Below are positions 15,846-30,100 of a DNA stretch of 64,000 nucleotides, piece after piece; positions within the stretch are counted from its first letter, which is position 1, and each line of letters opens with the position of its first letter. Position numbers and translations under genes: made by a program. This DNA is from Siphlonurus alternatus (lineage: Eukaryota; Arthropoda; Insecta; Ephemeroptera; Siphlonuridae): assembly GCA_949825025.1 (NCBI GenBank), contig OX463780.1, forward strand, positions 41,768,979-41,832,978, in the 5' to 3' direction. The notes beneath the pieces are model-generated. The model did no database searches, was not told the origin of the DNA, and saw only the letters and a program-made list of their open reading frames with translations.

Positions 15846-18433
15846 TTGCCGTACAAACTGTTAGAAAAATTTGACTGTTTTTTTACTTCTCAATTTTATT
15901 ATTGTGATGATGAAAAAAAGGGAATTATCATGCATTTCAAATTTATATATATTCCTTTATTGCTTTTTTCAAAAATGGTTTAAATATATTTCTTATAATA
16001 AACAAATTAAAAAAACTATAATTTCGAATGACTTAGTAATGAATATTGTTCTAACGGGATAATTTTTCTACAAGAATATTCCATTTACATACCAATTTAA
16101 GTTGCATTATTGTAAGTAATTATTATGCATTAATTAAACACGTGATTCAGGATGGCATGGTATTTAACAACCCATCCTAAGTCATTTATGTGCCCTCAAA
16201 ATTGATATTTTATATTGCAAAACACGCCGGGCGCCTGTAAGGGATGTCACCATGTCAACAGTCATGCGCCGCGCGTAGTAAACTTTACAGGTGCTGAGCA
16301 TGAAAGTGAAATTAAATTAATCCAACCCGAGTCTCTACCTGTGTTTATTTGCCTTGTTAAATTTGCTTTCACGGATACTTTATGATTTTAATAATAATTT
16401 AAACTTTATTTTCTAAGTTTAATCTTTGTTTTTAATAGTTGTTTACATTGTTACATTTAAATGTAATAATATATAGTTAAATTTACGTTCAAATATTATG
16501 AATCTGTTCAATTTACTCTTTACTGCTTTCAGTTAAACAAAAACTACAGATTTACTGCAGAATTTATTATAATTATAAACTACAAATTTAATTTTGTAGA
16601 AATTTAATACCACTTTCAATTAAAACGTAACTGAAAAAACAAAAATTTCTGATGAATTGTATTTCACAAAAATATTTTAATAATAATTTTTATTTCATAT
16701 TATCCTCAACTGTTGATCATCAACATTTTAATGATTAATTATTTCTAAATTAATTCTTGAGTCACTTAATGAGCTGCAAAATTAATAAACGTTATTATTG
16801 TTTACTCAATATTATTATATATATAGTCGTGTTCGTTGATATATAAATAATACCACCCTATTAATAAATTATTCTCTACATATATTAACAATTCTATATA
16901 TATTATATATAATTATATTCTATGGTAATTTTAGTGGAATAATTAAATTAATTTAGATTTCAAAATAAATATTTTGTATATTATATATTTTATACATATT
17001 ATATTATTTTACGTTCAAGTTTCTTTGAAATTTGTTTAGAGAGCTCTTTATATTAAGGCAAGCAGTAAAGCACACAGTATGTGTGCTTATAATTATGAAG
17101 GTATATTATGTGTTGAGCACACGCAAGATTTTTTTATATGAAAAAGTTTTTTGAAGCATAATATATTTTTCACACCCTTTTTTTCTAGAGTATATATAAG
17201 ACAAAAGAGAAACCATATGTATATTATAAGGTTACTACATAATTAGTCGAAGTGGTGTACCGTAAAATGAAGAGCATAATAATACACACAACAAAATTAT
17301 AATATATTGCAGTGTATGCTACCGTCATGTATAAATGTGTGGTATAGAAGAATGATTTTTCAATTGAGTATATATATACAGAGAACGTCAAATGTTGATC
17401 GATTTTTAGGAAGGAAATGGTTTGGAATAACAATGTCTTTCTCCCCACTGAGAACGATGTGCAAAATACCATTGTTGTAGATCGTGTGTATTGTTAGTGG
17501 CGTAATTGCATCAGCGTGTTATAGCAAGCACGCAATGCCGCCGCCTTCAGAGAAATTGTTAGATAGTTAGTAGGAGGGGATGGCGTTTTAACAGATCGAA
17601 TCATCCTTCCCTCTTCATGTGTATTTTAGTGGGTACAAAACACTATGAGCGACAACTTGCCCTTAAGGCGTACAAGCAAAAAGAGAATTATAATAATAGG
17701 GAAATTAAGTTAAGCTAAATAAACACCCCACTTTGTTGATTGAAGGAAATGATAACTTGTATTACTCATGCTTAAAATAATATGATTCTTGATTACTTGC
17801 AACAAGTGCAGTCATAGTATTGTAGAAGACAAAATTTAAGTTTCGTCTGAAAAGGAAAGAAAAAAAATATATGTGAAGAATTTAATTCATTATTAATTAA
17901 TTGTTGCAATAGCTTTCAATTTTTTTTTATCAAACGATGAAGTGCTACCATCACTATAATATAATTTATGAATAATTGTGTCATGCGAACCATTTGACTT
18001 GAACAGAATTTTATAGTAATAGCATTTTTAAAAAATATTAAATTGATTTTCATGGTTGATAATTTCACTTCAAAATAAACCCCTCTTTACTTTTTGCAAG
18101 CTATACTCTTAATAATTTTTAAATTATATTATCATTAAATTATTTCAACAAAGTTTGATAATATTTTAAACTAATGTAGAAAAAATTGCTTAAAAGATTA
18201 TGTATTCAATTTGTGAAAGAAGCTGGGTTTCCTTATAACAAATAAAGAATGTATGGGAAAGATTTTATGATGCATATTATAATCAGATAAAAGTATGTTA
18301 TAGCCACTGTAATATAATTTTTTTCCCTAATAAAATGTAGACAAAGATACAAAAGCAAATGCTAAATAAAAAATATGTTTAAAAAAATATTAAATAATAC
18401 TAACCCATACATTTTGTATTCTTTTGTTACCAG

Positions 18434-18811
18434 GCTCAAAGTTCTCCACGTCGTGTAGCGGTACCAGTTCTAGTGAAGGACGGTAAGCCATGTTCCGGTA
18501 CCGGTAACGACTCGGTGTCGGCAGCGCGCTCCGGTCTCGGCGCTAGTCCGGTAAGCGGACAGTCACCACCCGGTAACCCGTGCTCGCACTCGCCGGGTAG
18601 CTCGGCCCTTGTGTCCAGTCTTCAACAACAACAGCAACATCAGCAACAACAACAATCGTGCAACCTGTCCAATGCATCAAGTACCGCCACTTTGCTATCT
18701 AATATGGCGTATCAACGTCAACATAACCTGGCTGCAATGAACGCAGTGCAACATCAACAACAAGCAAATATGTGCTCATCATATTTACCTTTACAGGGAC
18801 GTGCCTGGTAA
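18434..18811 (+). CDS. scro: NK2.1/scarecrow homeobox gene, terminal coding exon
   Basis: Acceptor ttgttaccag, phase 0, 125 codons and a TAA stop at 18809-18811. The exon opens AQSSPRRVAVPVLVKDGKPC, which contains the NK2-specific domain (core VAVPVLVKDGKPC), a hydrophobic regulatory motif next to the homeodomain in NK2 factors. A Ser/Gly/Pro-rich linker follows, then a polyglutamine run interrupted by one histidine, an Asn/Ala/Gln-rich tail, and the C-terminus YLPLQGRAW. The last residues resemble the YGRTW end of vertebrate Nkx2.1. Base composition is clearly richer in G+C than the flanking intron. With the three upstream exons the visible protein is about 239 residues; insect NK2.1 proteins are longer, in line with a missing N-terminal exon. 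Confidence 0.96.
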   Translation, partial: AQSSPRRVAVPVLVKDGKPCSGTGNDSVSAARSGLGASPVSGQSPPGNPCSHSPGSSALVSSLQQQQQHQQQQQSCNLSNASSTATLLSNMAYQRQHNLAAMNAVQHQQQANMCSSYLPLQGRAW

Positions 18812-20355
18812 AGATAAAATAAAGAAAGCTAAGTGAACTTTTAACAGTGAGTGTTTTATTTATGAATAATCAGTGCACTGAATATTTAAATAATAATAAA
18901 CATTAACAACAACAAAAATATTAATAATAATGTGTGTGTTATGAAAAAAAATATTTGTCGTTTTTAAATGTGTCATTAATAATAATAATAATGAAAAATA
19001 TATATAATATTTAAATTATAGTTCTCACCAAGTGGTAGATTTTTTTTTGTCTTCTCTAAAAATTTATAATGATTAGATGAAATCAATTTTAATAAAGAGT
19101 TGATAAAAAAATTAATTAATAAAAAAATATATATAGACTCCCCATTAATATTAATGAAATTATACAATATATGCGCGCACACACATTCCAATTTACATCG
19201 ATATTGTTTTAATGAACTTTTATTATTATAATCATAAGTAAGTGGTAATTAAATAATATATATTAATTATTGTTAACTTCTTTATCTCATGATTCGCGTG
19301 ATGTGGTGTATAAAAATATTTCATCATTATTCATTTCTTTTTTTAAGAAAAAAAAATCAGCACTGTCTTATTGTAAGCCGATATATTTACAGGTACAGGT
19401 AAATTTACAGGTTATTGTAAGGTAATTATGACCAGCTCTATAAAACTGCAATATTTTATTTCATGTTTATGATGTATAATGTATAAATGTTTGTACTCAA
19501 AATTACTTAGAATTTGTAAGTTTGAATTAATATTGATAAAATTAGCTTTTGAATTTAAGTTTTTATTTGTGTTGATAATAATAAAATAAATTTGAAAAAC
19601 AAAATTTGTTACAAAAGGATTTTAATGACAATTTTGTTATTTATATATTCTAAATTTTTAAATTAAATTTGATTTAAATATTTATTGCAATTTTTTTCAA
19701 AACTTTCAATGCAAAATTAAATTTTCTTTTTATTCCTTTTCTCAGAGTCATCGTATAATTTTATTCCGTGTATAATATTATATTATATATTTTTTTTTTT
19801 TTTGTATTATGTATACATCCCTGTTGTTGGAGAATTGAGTCAAGATGATAATTATTTCTCAGTGAAGTCTAAAAGATAGCTATAGTATATTAACAATAGA
19901 TTTTCAAGATATGACAGCTTTTACAAGCCCACACATATAGCATAAGCTATAAGAAAAAGGTTAAATTTTTTAAAGATTTTTTTAAACGCATATTCTGACG
20001 TCTGGGCAAAGTGGCTCCATTTTATCTCAGGTCTAACTTGACTCAGCACTCACACGTCCTGAAACCTTCTTGGCTATATTTACAACCTGGGTGTCCCCCA
20101 CTATGGACCTACTGTCACCGTTATAATTATGTGTCTCTGAATAGCTCATATCAAGATACCGTTATGATTGTAACGTTATATAATATACTTTCCTCACATA
20201 CAATAAAATAATCCGTCACCATTTATATGTTAATATTAATAATTATTTGATAAATAAAAATTGTGTTGTTATAAATAACTTATTTCTGCAACATGAGACA
20301 GTTCTGTGTATTTTTCCTACACATTAGTTCAATAAAGTTGTGTACACAAGGAATT
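18812..20355 (+). other. Probable 3' UTR of the scro-like gene
   Basis: AT-rich sequence after the stop codon with no ORF of interest; it includes AAC/AAT microsatellite-like stretches near 18.89-18.99 kb. An AATAAA lies only 7 bp after the stop (18818-18823) and is probably too close for the main site. A further AATAAA at 20331-20336 is followed by GT/T-rich sequence, a better polyadenylation context. The UTR end is inference and needs transcript data. Confidence 0.4.
20331..20336 (+). promoter_or_regulatory. Candidate polyadenylation signal AATAAA
   Basis: AATAAA followed within 10-40 bp by GTTGTGTA and a TTTTTTGTTTT tract, the usual GU/U-rich downstream element. It is the best candidate 3' end for the scro-like transcript. 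AATAAA is common by chance in such AT-rich DNA. Confidence 0.35.
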
Positions 20356-20984
20356 ATAATGTATTTTTTGTTTTAAAATATTATTCCCTATTTAAGATAT
20401 TATTTTTTTAAATTATTTATTGTTAGAAATGAATTACTTAAAATATTAATTTGTCATAGAATAATAATTAACTGAAAGAGACAATAAAATTTGGAAACGA
20501 ATAAATACAAAACATTACAAAATTTTGAACAATATTTTTTGCCAGGAAAAATTCATTCACCGTGCAGTATATAAATCAGCATAGTTCCGAAACTAAACAG
20601 TCTTTACTATACAGTAGTTAAATGCCTGATAATCATTAATAAATTGATAGTGATAAAAATTTACTTGTTACAAATTCAGCTTGTTCACTAAAGCAACCAT
20701 TAATACTCGTAGTATATAATAATTTAAAAAGCTGAAAAAATAAGTGAAGTCTATATTTAATTAGCAGCAAGCATAAAATATGAAAAATAAATGAAGCACT
20801 TGAAGAATTTCACATGAAATCATCTTGTATAAAAATAGCAGTATATAGAATAATTTTAAATAGTTCTAGAATTATATAAAAAAAAAACGTAATTATATTC
20901 TAAACATTAAAAAAAGTAAAAATTAGATGTGGAATATCTCATCATCAAGATGCTCGCTAATTAGTCGTCTGCATGCACGTGTAT

Positions 20985-21370
20985 CAACTGCTGCTGCTGC
21001 ATGGGGTTTGTAGGCCTGAGTGCGGCGAGGGCAGCTAGACGACCTCAGCGATCCCCGCCGACGTCGCCGGCAACCCTGCCCCGTCTACATACCCCACCCA
21101 TCAACATCATACACGCATATATATATAATATATATTTTTGCTTAAAGGGGGGAAATGTAAAACTGATGTTGAATGGAGAAGTAAGCAAGAGAGATGACGA
21201 GCTATAGGGGGTGTACTTTGGGGGGAGGGGGGTGCTGGTACTATGGGGGTAAGAGTGGGGGGTAGGTTTTTTATCGCTTGTAAGGCAAGTCATTACCAGC
21301 CTCTCGAGGCGTCATTAACATTCAAACGTCATTAGAACACGCTTCGCAACGCCGCCATTACTTTATATAC
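20985..21370. promoter_or_regulatory. G+C-rich island with X-box and G-quadruplex-like tracts
   Basis: An X-box-like GTCGCCGGCAAC (21063-21074) is followed by five runs of five or six G between 21207 and 21262, and GCCGCCATTA near 21350. It begins about 650 bp past the probable 3' end of the scro-like gene. No ORF in it resembles a protein I know. Confidence 0.35.
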
Positions 21371-21450
21371 TATAGTAGAGAGAGAGATGGAAGGAGCCTC
21401 ATCGTCTTTTCTCTTTATATAGCCAACGGCATCCATGTCTGCCATGTCTG

Positions 21451-21492
<42 letters not shown>
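21451..21492. repeat. (CT)n microsatellite
   Basis: CT dinucleotides with one TTCT interruption, at the downstream edge of the G+C-richer stretch that ends near 21.44 kb. Confidence 0.95.
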
Positions 21493-21494
<2 letters not shown>

Positions 21495-23240
21495 GATCAC
21501 TTTCAAACTAAAACGACAACAATCTATTCATAAAAAACTCTTGTCTAATTACTTCTAAAAGTTTTGTAACTTCGTATTCACTTAATATTATTTTTTGCGT
21601 TAGTACTCTGCGGTATTATTTAATAAATAGTATGACTGGTAATCTATTTTCTATTTTGCCTAAAAATAGGCCACTAACTGAAATTATTTGTTTATAAAAT
21701 ATATAATTGAGACTCAGCTTATAAGAAAATTAAATTTTGTGTATAATATGCTCAATCACTATTTCCTAACAATGACATATTTCATTAATTCTATAAATAC
21801 CAAATTACTTTCAAATAAATTGAAAAGACTTTGAATTGAATTTAAATAATTATAGTGTTAAATTGAGTTAAAATCAGTCAATATTTTTGCAATAAAATAA
21901 AATTCACGATTTAAATTCAAATTTATTTTAATCCGTCCAATTTTAAATACATTTATGCATCAACAGGCATCGTCTCCGACTCCAAAAGATAAAGGCAGTC
22001 TCAAGCACCGAAGTTTCAGCTATTGCCTTCTACTCAAAGTAAATTTAACTCATTATGGCCATTATGTACTGCACTTCCTGCCTAGCTATTAATTAATATA
22101 TAAAGTTAATTATAGCTTTGATAAAAGGTATACATTTTTAAAATATCCATTGGGCATGAAATATTAGAAATTATTAGAATAGTAAAAATCATAATTTTTT
22201 TAAGCATGCAGCAAAATGCAGTAAAATTATAACACACACATTTATAGTATATTTTAAATATATAAAATTATATATCTATCCACTCTTGTAAGGGAGTTGT
22301 CATACACTTCATTAAAAAAACAAATGACCTTTCGGCTAAAATACTTAGAAAATCAATATTTTTTTTTAGTGTACACCAAAGAGCTTAATACTGTATTTTA
22401 TAAAATAAACTAACATTTTTAAGGTAGAAAATGTAAAAAAATAAAATAATCTTGTTCTTTTAAATAAAGTTGATGTTTATCATGTATTTGGAAAGTAACA
22501 CTATAAACAACTTTTTTTTTTGCAACAGAGCAATGTATAAAAGAAATTATAATACACTGCAAATTATTTTGTATTATACTTTTTATTATTATTTCCTATA
22601 TTGATCTTTTCATTAAATTTTACTTTAACAATCATTTCCTTCCTATACCAAAAATACAAATAAAACAGTCAATTAAATAAGTCATTTTTTTGTTTGCTTT
22701 TTAAATACTAAAAAACAATTAAATCATACCCCTTTCTTTATTATTATATTACTCTCAGTCTCCTCTCTCTTTACTTCCTTTTCTTTTTACCCTCTCGTTT
22801 AATATAATGAACTATGTACTAACAAGAATCGATAAAATATTTTTTTTTTTATTATAACTTTATATATATAATATAATAAGGGTTTAGCGATGCATCGTCG
22901 TCGATGTTGGCTGGTCTACTGTCTATTGTGATGTTTTCTGACGGCGATTATAAGTGTGGCCTCACGCACAGGGCATGCATGCAGGCGGGCTGGAGGGAGG
23001 GCTAGGCAGGGTGAGAGGAGAGCGGCAGGAAATATTCAACCCCAGGAACGTGGGGTGAACTGCACACAATGCAGAACCGCTTTGCAAGCAGAAAGCCCCT
23101 GTTATATGTATATATGCAGGGTGCAACCTCCCTCCAGCTTATAATCCTCATTGCAAACGTAAACCCAATGTACGGTCGTGAGTCACAACAAAAGATCAGC
23201 TTTTTTTATGTTAAGAAAGAATATGAAATAAAAAAATAGA

Positions 23241-23427
<187 letters not shown>

Positions 23428-23706
23428 TATGATGATTTGCAAACCAAGTTATTATCTTTTATTATTAGAGGTCTATATTAAATTGTATTTTAATCCATTT
23501 TAAATTACAAAAACATTTTCTTTTTTTATATATTTATATTTGTACAATCATTTGCAGAAAGGATGGATTTATTCAGTATCAACATTTTTTTTAAATAAAG
23601 TTTTAAGTATGAAAACATTATTTTTTTTTTAATAAATTCAATATTATAATTTATATATATACTCTCAACATTACGTAAATAATGTAAGTTCTCTCCATGT
23701 ATATAT

Positions 23707-24192
23707 TGTCGCAGTCACCTGAAAGGTGTCCTGCTTGCCGGGATGGGGGCATCCCTAAGTTACCTTAACCTGACTGAGGGGGAAGGAATATTTAAAGTAA
23801 ATTGAATTAAGTCACAACATATAGGTTGGACTATGGTTTATTTATTATTATTCAAAGACAACTATCACAAAAGCATACAAGACAAACAACAAACAAGGAG
23901 AGAGGTATTTTACCTTATACAATTAAGAGTGCCATCAGGCACGACCGTCAGTGTTGGCACCCATCTTCCATCTACCTCAAGCTGGGCCGAGGCGCCCCAC
24001 AGCAACAGCGTACAATTGCAATGTAAGCAGTTGTACACTGCAGCCGGACGTCTCTAGCCATGTAACCCAGCTCGCTACATGATGTGATAAATGAGGGAGG
24101 TAACACATAAATGTGTGGGGTTAGAGCTATCCCAAGCTAGACCACCCGTTGTTGACCAGCCCAACTCAGGACGCTCCACCCGTATTGTGACA
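23707..24192. mobile_element. Probable solo LTR of an LTR retrotransposon
   Basis: A 486-bp block, clearly richer in G+C than both flanks, begins TGTCGCAGTCACC and ends TATTGTGACA. It thus has the TGT...ACA ends and short inverted TGTCRCA expected of an LTR, flanked by ATAT on both sides. It contains no gag/pol-like ORF. A hairpin CACCTGAAAGGTG lies near the left end. Gypsy and BEL-Pao LTRs make 4-5 bp duplications; an AT-rich 4-bp duplication is weak evidence. A DNA element with imperfect TIRs is the alternative. Confidence 0.5.
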
Positions 24193-27100
24193 ATATTTTA
24201 AATTGGAATATATACTGAATGCAAATTAATAGGTTTGTTTTTATAAAATTAATAAAATATCTTGAATAGTATTTTTGTTTCAGTGGTGTTGCTTAAAATA
24301 TAATTTAACAAGTTGAATACTATTTAATGCATAATTATTTTACCCTGTAAAAAAATAATTATATATAAAATATATAAATAGTGTTTCTTCAAAAATAGCT
24401 TAAATGCTCATTTTAATTCTACATAAATTACTATTTATAGTACATTGTAAATGTAATAATTATGATACATCATACGTACTTTTAGTAAACATAAGAACAA
24501 TTAGATTTCACTAACAAAAGTTTTCATTTTAATAACTCGTATTTATTATTCTCTGTGCAGCATCATGTGCTGTGTAAATATCACACTTCATTTTATTACA
24601 AACTTTATTTACTCTTGTGACATATTATATATGAAAAATTGTGAAATGACACGTTGAAAGACGTTAATAATAACATAGTAACATTCTCTTCTACTGCTCT
24701 ATTATGGCTGCTTGCGCAGCGGGGTAAAGCTTGACAAACACGCGTGGCCCCTTGAGGGGCGGCTACCCTTTCAGCAAGCGTGCACAGCGGGTGAGTCTAA
24801 AGCACAGGATAAACTAACGGGGTGCTAGAGTAAACGATGAAAGTAAATTTCTTATTAATCTTATTACTTCCTTCCGTCTATTGCTTTTCTTACTTTATAA
24901 TAGTATATATTTTCTTTGAAAATTTAATATTATAAAGGTACTTTAAAATTTTAACATTTGATTTCTTTTTATAAATTTATGCTATTTTTTTTTTATTCAG
25001 AATAAACAAGTTTGAGTATATAATACTTTATATATAATTTATATTAATATGCATTCGTCTATTATTTGATATAAATTTTACACACAATATTTTATACATA
25101 AAATTATATTTATTTTTTTAATATATATCGCCCACCTTCATTAACAGCTGAAGCTAATAATATATATTCCATAAATTTTCAAACAAATTTTCTTCTTTCA
25201 CGAACTCGAGTTTAAAAATCTGAAGTCAACTCGAAACTTAAACAACAGATAAGAACTTATAAAAAAGATTTAAAGGTCTATTGATAATACAACACTCGTG
25301 AAATTGTTTCTATGCCAGCACCTGACTCTATTCATAAAATCCTTATAAATTCTTATATTATAAACGTCAAGATCTCTACTTACAAATATCAATTTATTAT
25401 ATTATACCTACACCTGCAAATTAATTGAATCAGTCACTGCACATGTGACTGATTAATGCAATGGAATCTTATTAGCTTCCGTGTTCTACATGATATATAT
25501 TATATTTTATTGTCTCTTTGAGACTTGACGATTTATTATTAAATTTGTGCTGGGTTCATACACCTGGTATATAAATCAGGTGAGCATCATACATATAATA
25601 TGTGGAGGGGAGAGTAGCATGAAACATGAGCAATCGAGTGAATCTAATCGCTACAAAGCCGATCACAATAATAATAAAACGTAAGCAGTGTACTATTCCC
25701 CTCTCTGTATTCTTATACCTCACAAGCAAACCGGTAACAAATTACAATAAAATTCACTATGTTATATATTTAGACCAGCAGCAGCTTTTTATATTATTAT
25801 GAATATCGACTTGTTGAATTCAAAGAAAAGAAATACATTTGTAAATATTGACTAACAAAAACCACATACAAAAATCATGTTTATAAATTTTTTATATTTA
25901 TATAGAAAGTATAATAATAATATGGTTTCATAACTTTCACTTACAAAAATTTAGAGTTCTATGTCAATATTAAAAATATTTAATCTATTGTGTATTAAAA
26001 AAAGCTAAAAAATAAGTATTATGTATACTTTATATTATTTTTTAATGTTGCATATTTATAAAAAATATATATGGCAAGATGAAACAGCATATCTGTCAAC
26101 TTCTCATTAATTATTACAATGTAAAATTATAAGCAATTAAGCTCACAGATTTGAATCTTTATCAAATTGAAAAAATAATAATAAAATTTATTTTTGATTG
26201 AAAATCTAAATTTTAAAGCTTCTTATCACCAATTTTTCTTCATAAAATAAAAATGAAATAATTTGTCAATTTTATACGCTATATATAAAATATTATCGAC
26301 TGAATCTGTATATATATATACTGTACCATGTAGTATATTATTATAACCCTTGTATTAACACTTCGTGGTAAGGGAAAATAAAAAAATGCAAGAACAACCC
26401 TTTCAATACAGTGATAATTTAAATTTGTCATGGTACTATGTTGAATTTTTTTCTTACTCACTTTATAAGTAATTTTTTAAAAATTGTAAAGAGATAATTT
26501 TTATTTTTCATGATTTTTTTTATTTCATTGAGTGGGAGTGGCTTGATTTCAACCCTATCACATACACACACATTATCACCCCCTTCTATTGCCACCCTCG
26601 CACCCCCTAGGGCAGATACTAAATGTCTAGTTTAATATGACAATTGCTCTTTCCTTGCTTTATCCTACCAGAGTTGAGAATAATAATACAACAATCGTAG
26701 GGAGCCACCAACAATCTTCCGACTGAACTCTCCAGTGTCTGCAAATGATAGAGTTAATTAAATTTCTTGCTGCTGTACAAGAACAAAGTTTAAATACTAA
26801 ACACTTTTGTTGTATAATTAAACATTCTTTACATCTTATAATCTAAATTTTTAATTAACATTTTATCAAGTAATTTGATGTTAAATTTATTTTTAAGTTT
26901 TAAAATGATATACATTTTATAAGAATTTCATAAAAAATTTCTTGTTATATTTGTCTACGACTGTACTAAGGGTTCGTGGTCATTCTAATTTCTAAATATA
27001 AGGGTGTTAGGATATGTCAAATACAGATATAACTTTGGTGGTTCTTATATGGACTTGGCAGCAGCATAGCGTATATATGGTAACTTAGCCCTCAATTCTG

Positions 27101-30100
27101 ATATGGACAAGGGTGACAAAATATTTATTGATGGGTTTGTGTATGTCAGAAGCAGTGCGTGGATTTATTTACTGGCAATCTAGTGACCGCACGCATATAA
27201 TACTCTCCCTACCCCCTTTTTTTTCTCTCTTCATCCCTGTATGTATTATACGACAAAAGGCGTGACATAAACATATAAAGGTTTCCATTACTTCGCACCA
27301 GCGTGGAATATTAAATATACACTCCTTTCAAGCGTACAATATGAAAATTTGAATATTATATTTTGTTTGTAGACTTATATACGTCAATTTTCATTCAATT
27401 TTCTCTTCTTTTATGATAATAGTATTGTATATTATATATATAATTCATGTGATTTCTAACGTGTTGTTGATGAAAGAAGGAGAGAAATAATCAAATAATT
27501 GAATGATGAAGGATGGGAATAATTAAAAAAATAATAGAGAAGAAAATATGCTCACTCAGACTCACAAAAAAGTTAAATGGATGCTGTGGACGACATCATC
27601 AGCTTGCGTGCCAATTATATTTTCTGTATTGTAGTTAGCTCATGAATATGATTGTTTTTATATAAATCTATGACTTTATTTTTCTTTATGCTAAAAATAA
27701 ACAAAAAAATATATTGTTTGATAATTTTCCGGATACATTTTGAGGGAGCTTGGCAAATTTTCCACTTGTATTTTGTGATCAAGTGTAAAAAAGAGAACAC
27801 ATTGAAGTAACTACAGATATTTTTTTTATAAATACAATGAATTATAGCTTATCACATGATATATAATTATGTACACATGATTATATATATTATGTATATT
27901 ATACGGTATAATAAATATAATACCGATCGAGACATTCGATCGGAGTGCTAGTTACGTTTCTAATTTTTTAAGGCTGCAATGAATATATCAGCTACAGGTT
28001 TATAATGATTAGAGGTAAGATCGAAGAGCACCGAACATATAGCTATTCCAAAAGAGTCCAAATTCACCATGCACACTTCCACGTGACGTCGACGAACAAA
28101 GCAAGGGTAACGTTTGGTTGTCTGTACAGTAAAGACTGATGAAGACACGACTGATTGTAGGTATGTATGTATAACGCTAAAATTCAATGTTTTTATATAT
28201 ATTTATAAATTTTTCATAGTCTTTCAATACAGTAAATAATTTATGCCCTAATTTTTAACAACCGAAATAAAAGAAAACAGTTTGCATTACAATTAATATT
28301 GCAACTTGTCAGTTATCAGCTTCAAATTTAAGCTAATTATGTGACATTATTTAATTTTTTCAGAAATTTTGCATGTTAATAATGAACAAAAATATTTTAT
28401 TAATAGCATTATTTTTATGGTTTTAATAATCAATGCTGCAATGCATAAATACATTTAAATTATATAATTATTTCCCTCGTATTACCAATGAATTTCATTT
28501 ACGAAACGATCCAATATATATTTTTTTACATTATTTCGAAAAATTATGTGTAAATTACACCTTATTAAAATTCATCATACAATTTTCTTTATAAATTCAA
28601 ACACACACATGACATATAAGAAAATTTCCTCATCAATGTTTGCGTGTTTAGGCGAGGCACACGTGACTTGACACGAAGTTACTGTATAGATATAACGACG
28701 CCTCACACCTCCTCCAGATGTGACAGACAGGTAGTAGGTAGGTAGGTGCTATAACACACATACACCTAGGCTACAGAGCAAACAACAAATTGCTCGCGAC
28801 CGAGGCCATCACTGACACAGCACATATTGTTAGTATTGTACATCCTACACCTTTCTTCTTATTTTTTTTTTCCTCTCTTTGAAATGCCTTAAGCATTTAT
28901 ATTATAATCTAACCATATGAGAACTACAACATATACAATTTTCTAATTTAAAAATGATATAGTAATATTAATATATGAGTACTTCATGATTTAAGACAAA
29001 GTTTAAGTTAACACCGACGTGTGAGGTGAGATATGATGGTACCAGGGAGGTCTACAGGATTTAACATCAGCCAATGACAAGAAGTAACCACTCCTCTTCA
29101 GCATTCCTCATGATCAGATGCCATTACATGCAGACACAAAGTCGAGGGTGGCTCACATCAGCTCAGATTCCATCAGATAATCGATGCCAATAACACTTTG
29201 GGAAAAAATGTTTTACCATGCAGGCTGATATTGCAGTACTGCATTTAATAATACGTCATGCATGATAAAATTAAATTAATTTTAGTTTTTTTTTTTTTTT
29301 TCTAAACGATATGGCTCCATAAATTTATCAAAAAAGGAAATGTTTTACATCCATGGATTGATTTTGATGACGTTAAAGTGAAATTTTGAATACCGACCAA
29401 ATGACGACGTCAAATGGTGACGATTTTTCATCAAATGATTTGTGGAAAACGTCAAAATTTATGTCATTAAAATTAGCCTTCTATAATTAATACATAATTT
29501 CATTCCAAGCATATTACAATTTGAAATTAATGTATTTAAGATTAATCTATATGGACGGAAAAAGTATAATTATATCAAGTTTTCTCCTTCTTTCAGGTAA
29601 AAAAATTCTTTGAAGACTTTCTTCTATTTTTCCCCATAAATTCTCTGCTATAATTGCAGAAAAAAAGTGAAACTTATAACTAGAGTACGCCTCCTCAACT
29701 GGGTTCCAAGCTGACAGCTACTGTAAATGATTAGGATTAAATAACCAAAGAACGTGACTTCATAATAGCGCGTGCTAACCCTTCAATATTCTGTATCCTT
29801 TTTTTTTTTTTTTTAAACCTTCATCCTTTTTTTTTATCAACTCTATTGTTTCACAGCAGCCGCTTGCAATACAATAGCTTTTTGCTTGGTTTGTTACAAC
29901 AATGCATGTCTTTCTTGCGTTTTATATATACACTATAGCATAAGGAAGGAAGACAAAGTCACCTCAAATGCTGACGAGAGATGCACGTGGTGGTGTAACC
30001 TATAACATATTGTCTCCATATACGCACGTGCTGATAAAATGCTTGAGAAATGTTATTCTTTTCCTTTATGTATACTGTTATACATAGCGTTCACTGGTAA

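Larger units (their letters stand above)
13065..18433 (+). other. Intron preceding the terminal exon
   Basis: 5,369-bp GT-AG intron. It contains an X-box half-site-like AATGCCATGGCAAC near 13.79 kb, a 182-bp foldback MITE (14504-14685), a G+C-rich block at 15213-15460, a promoter-like block at 15640-15845, a short G+C-rich patch at 16220-16300 and otherwise AT-rich sequence. No convincing ORF is present. Confidence 0.85.
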
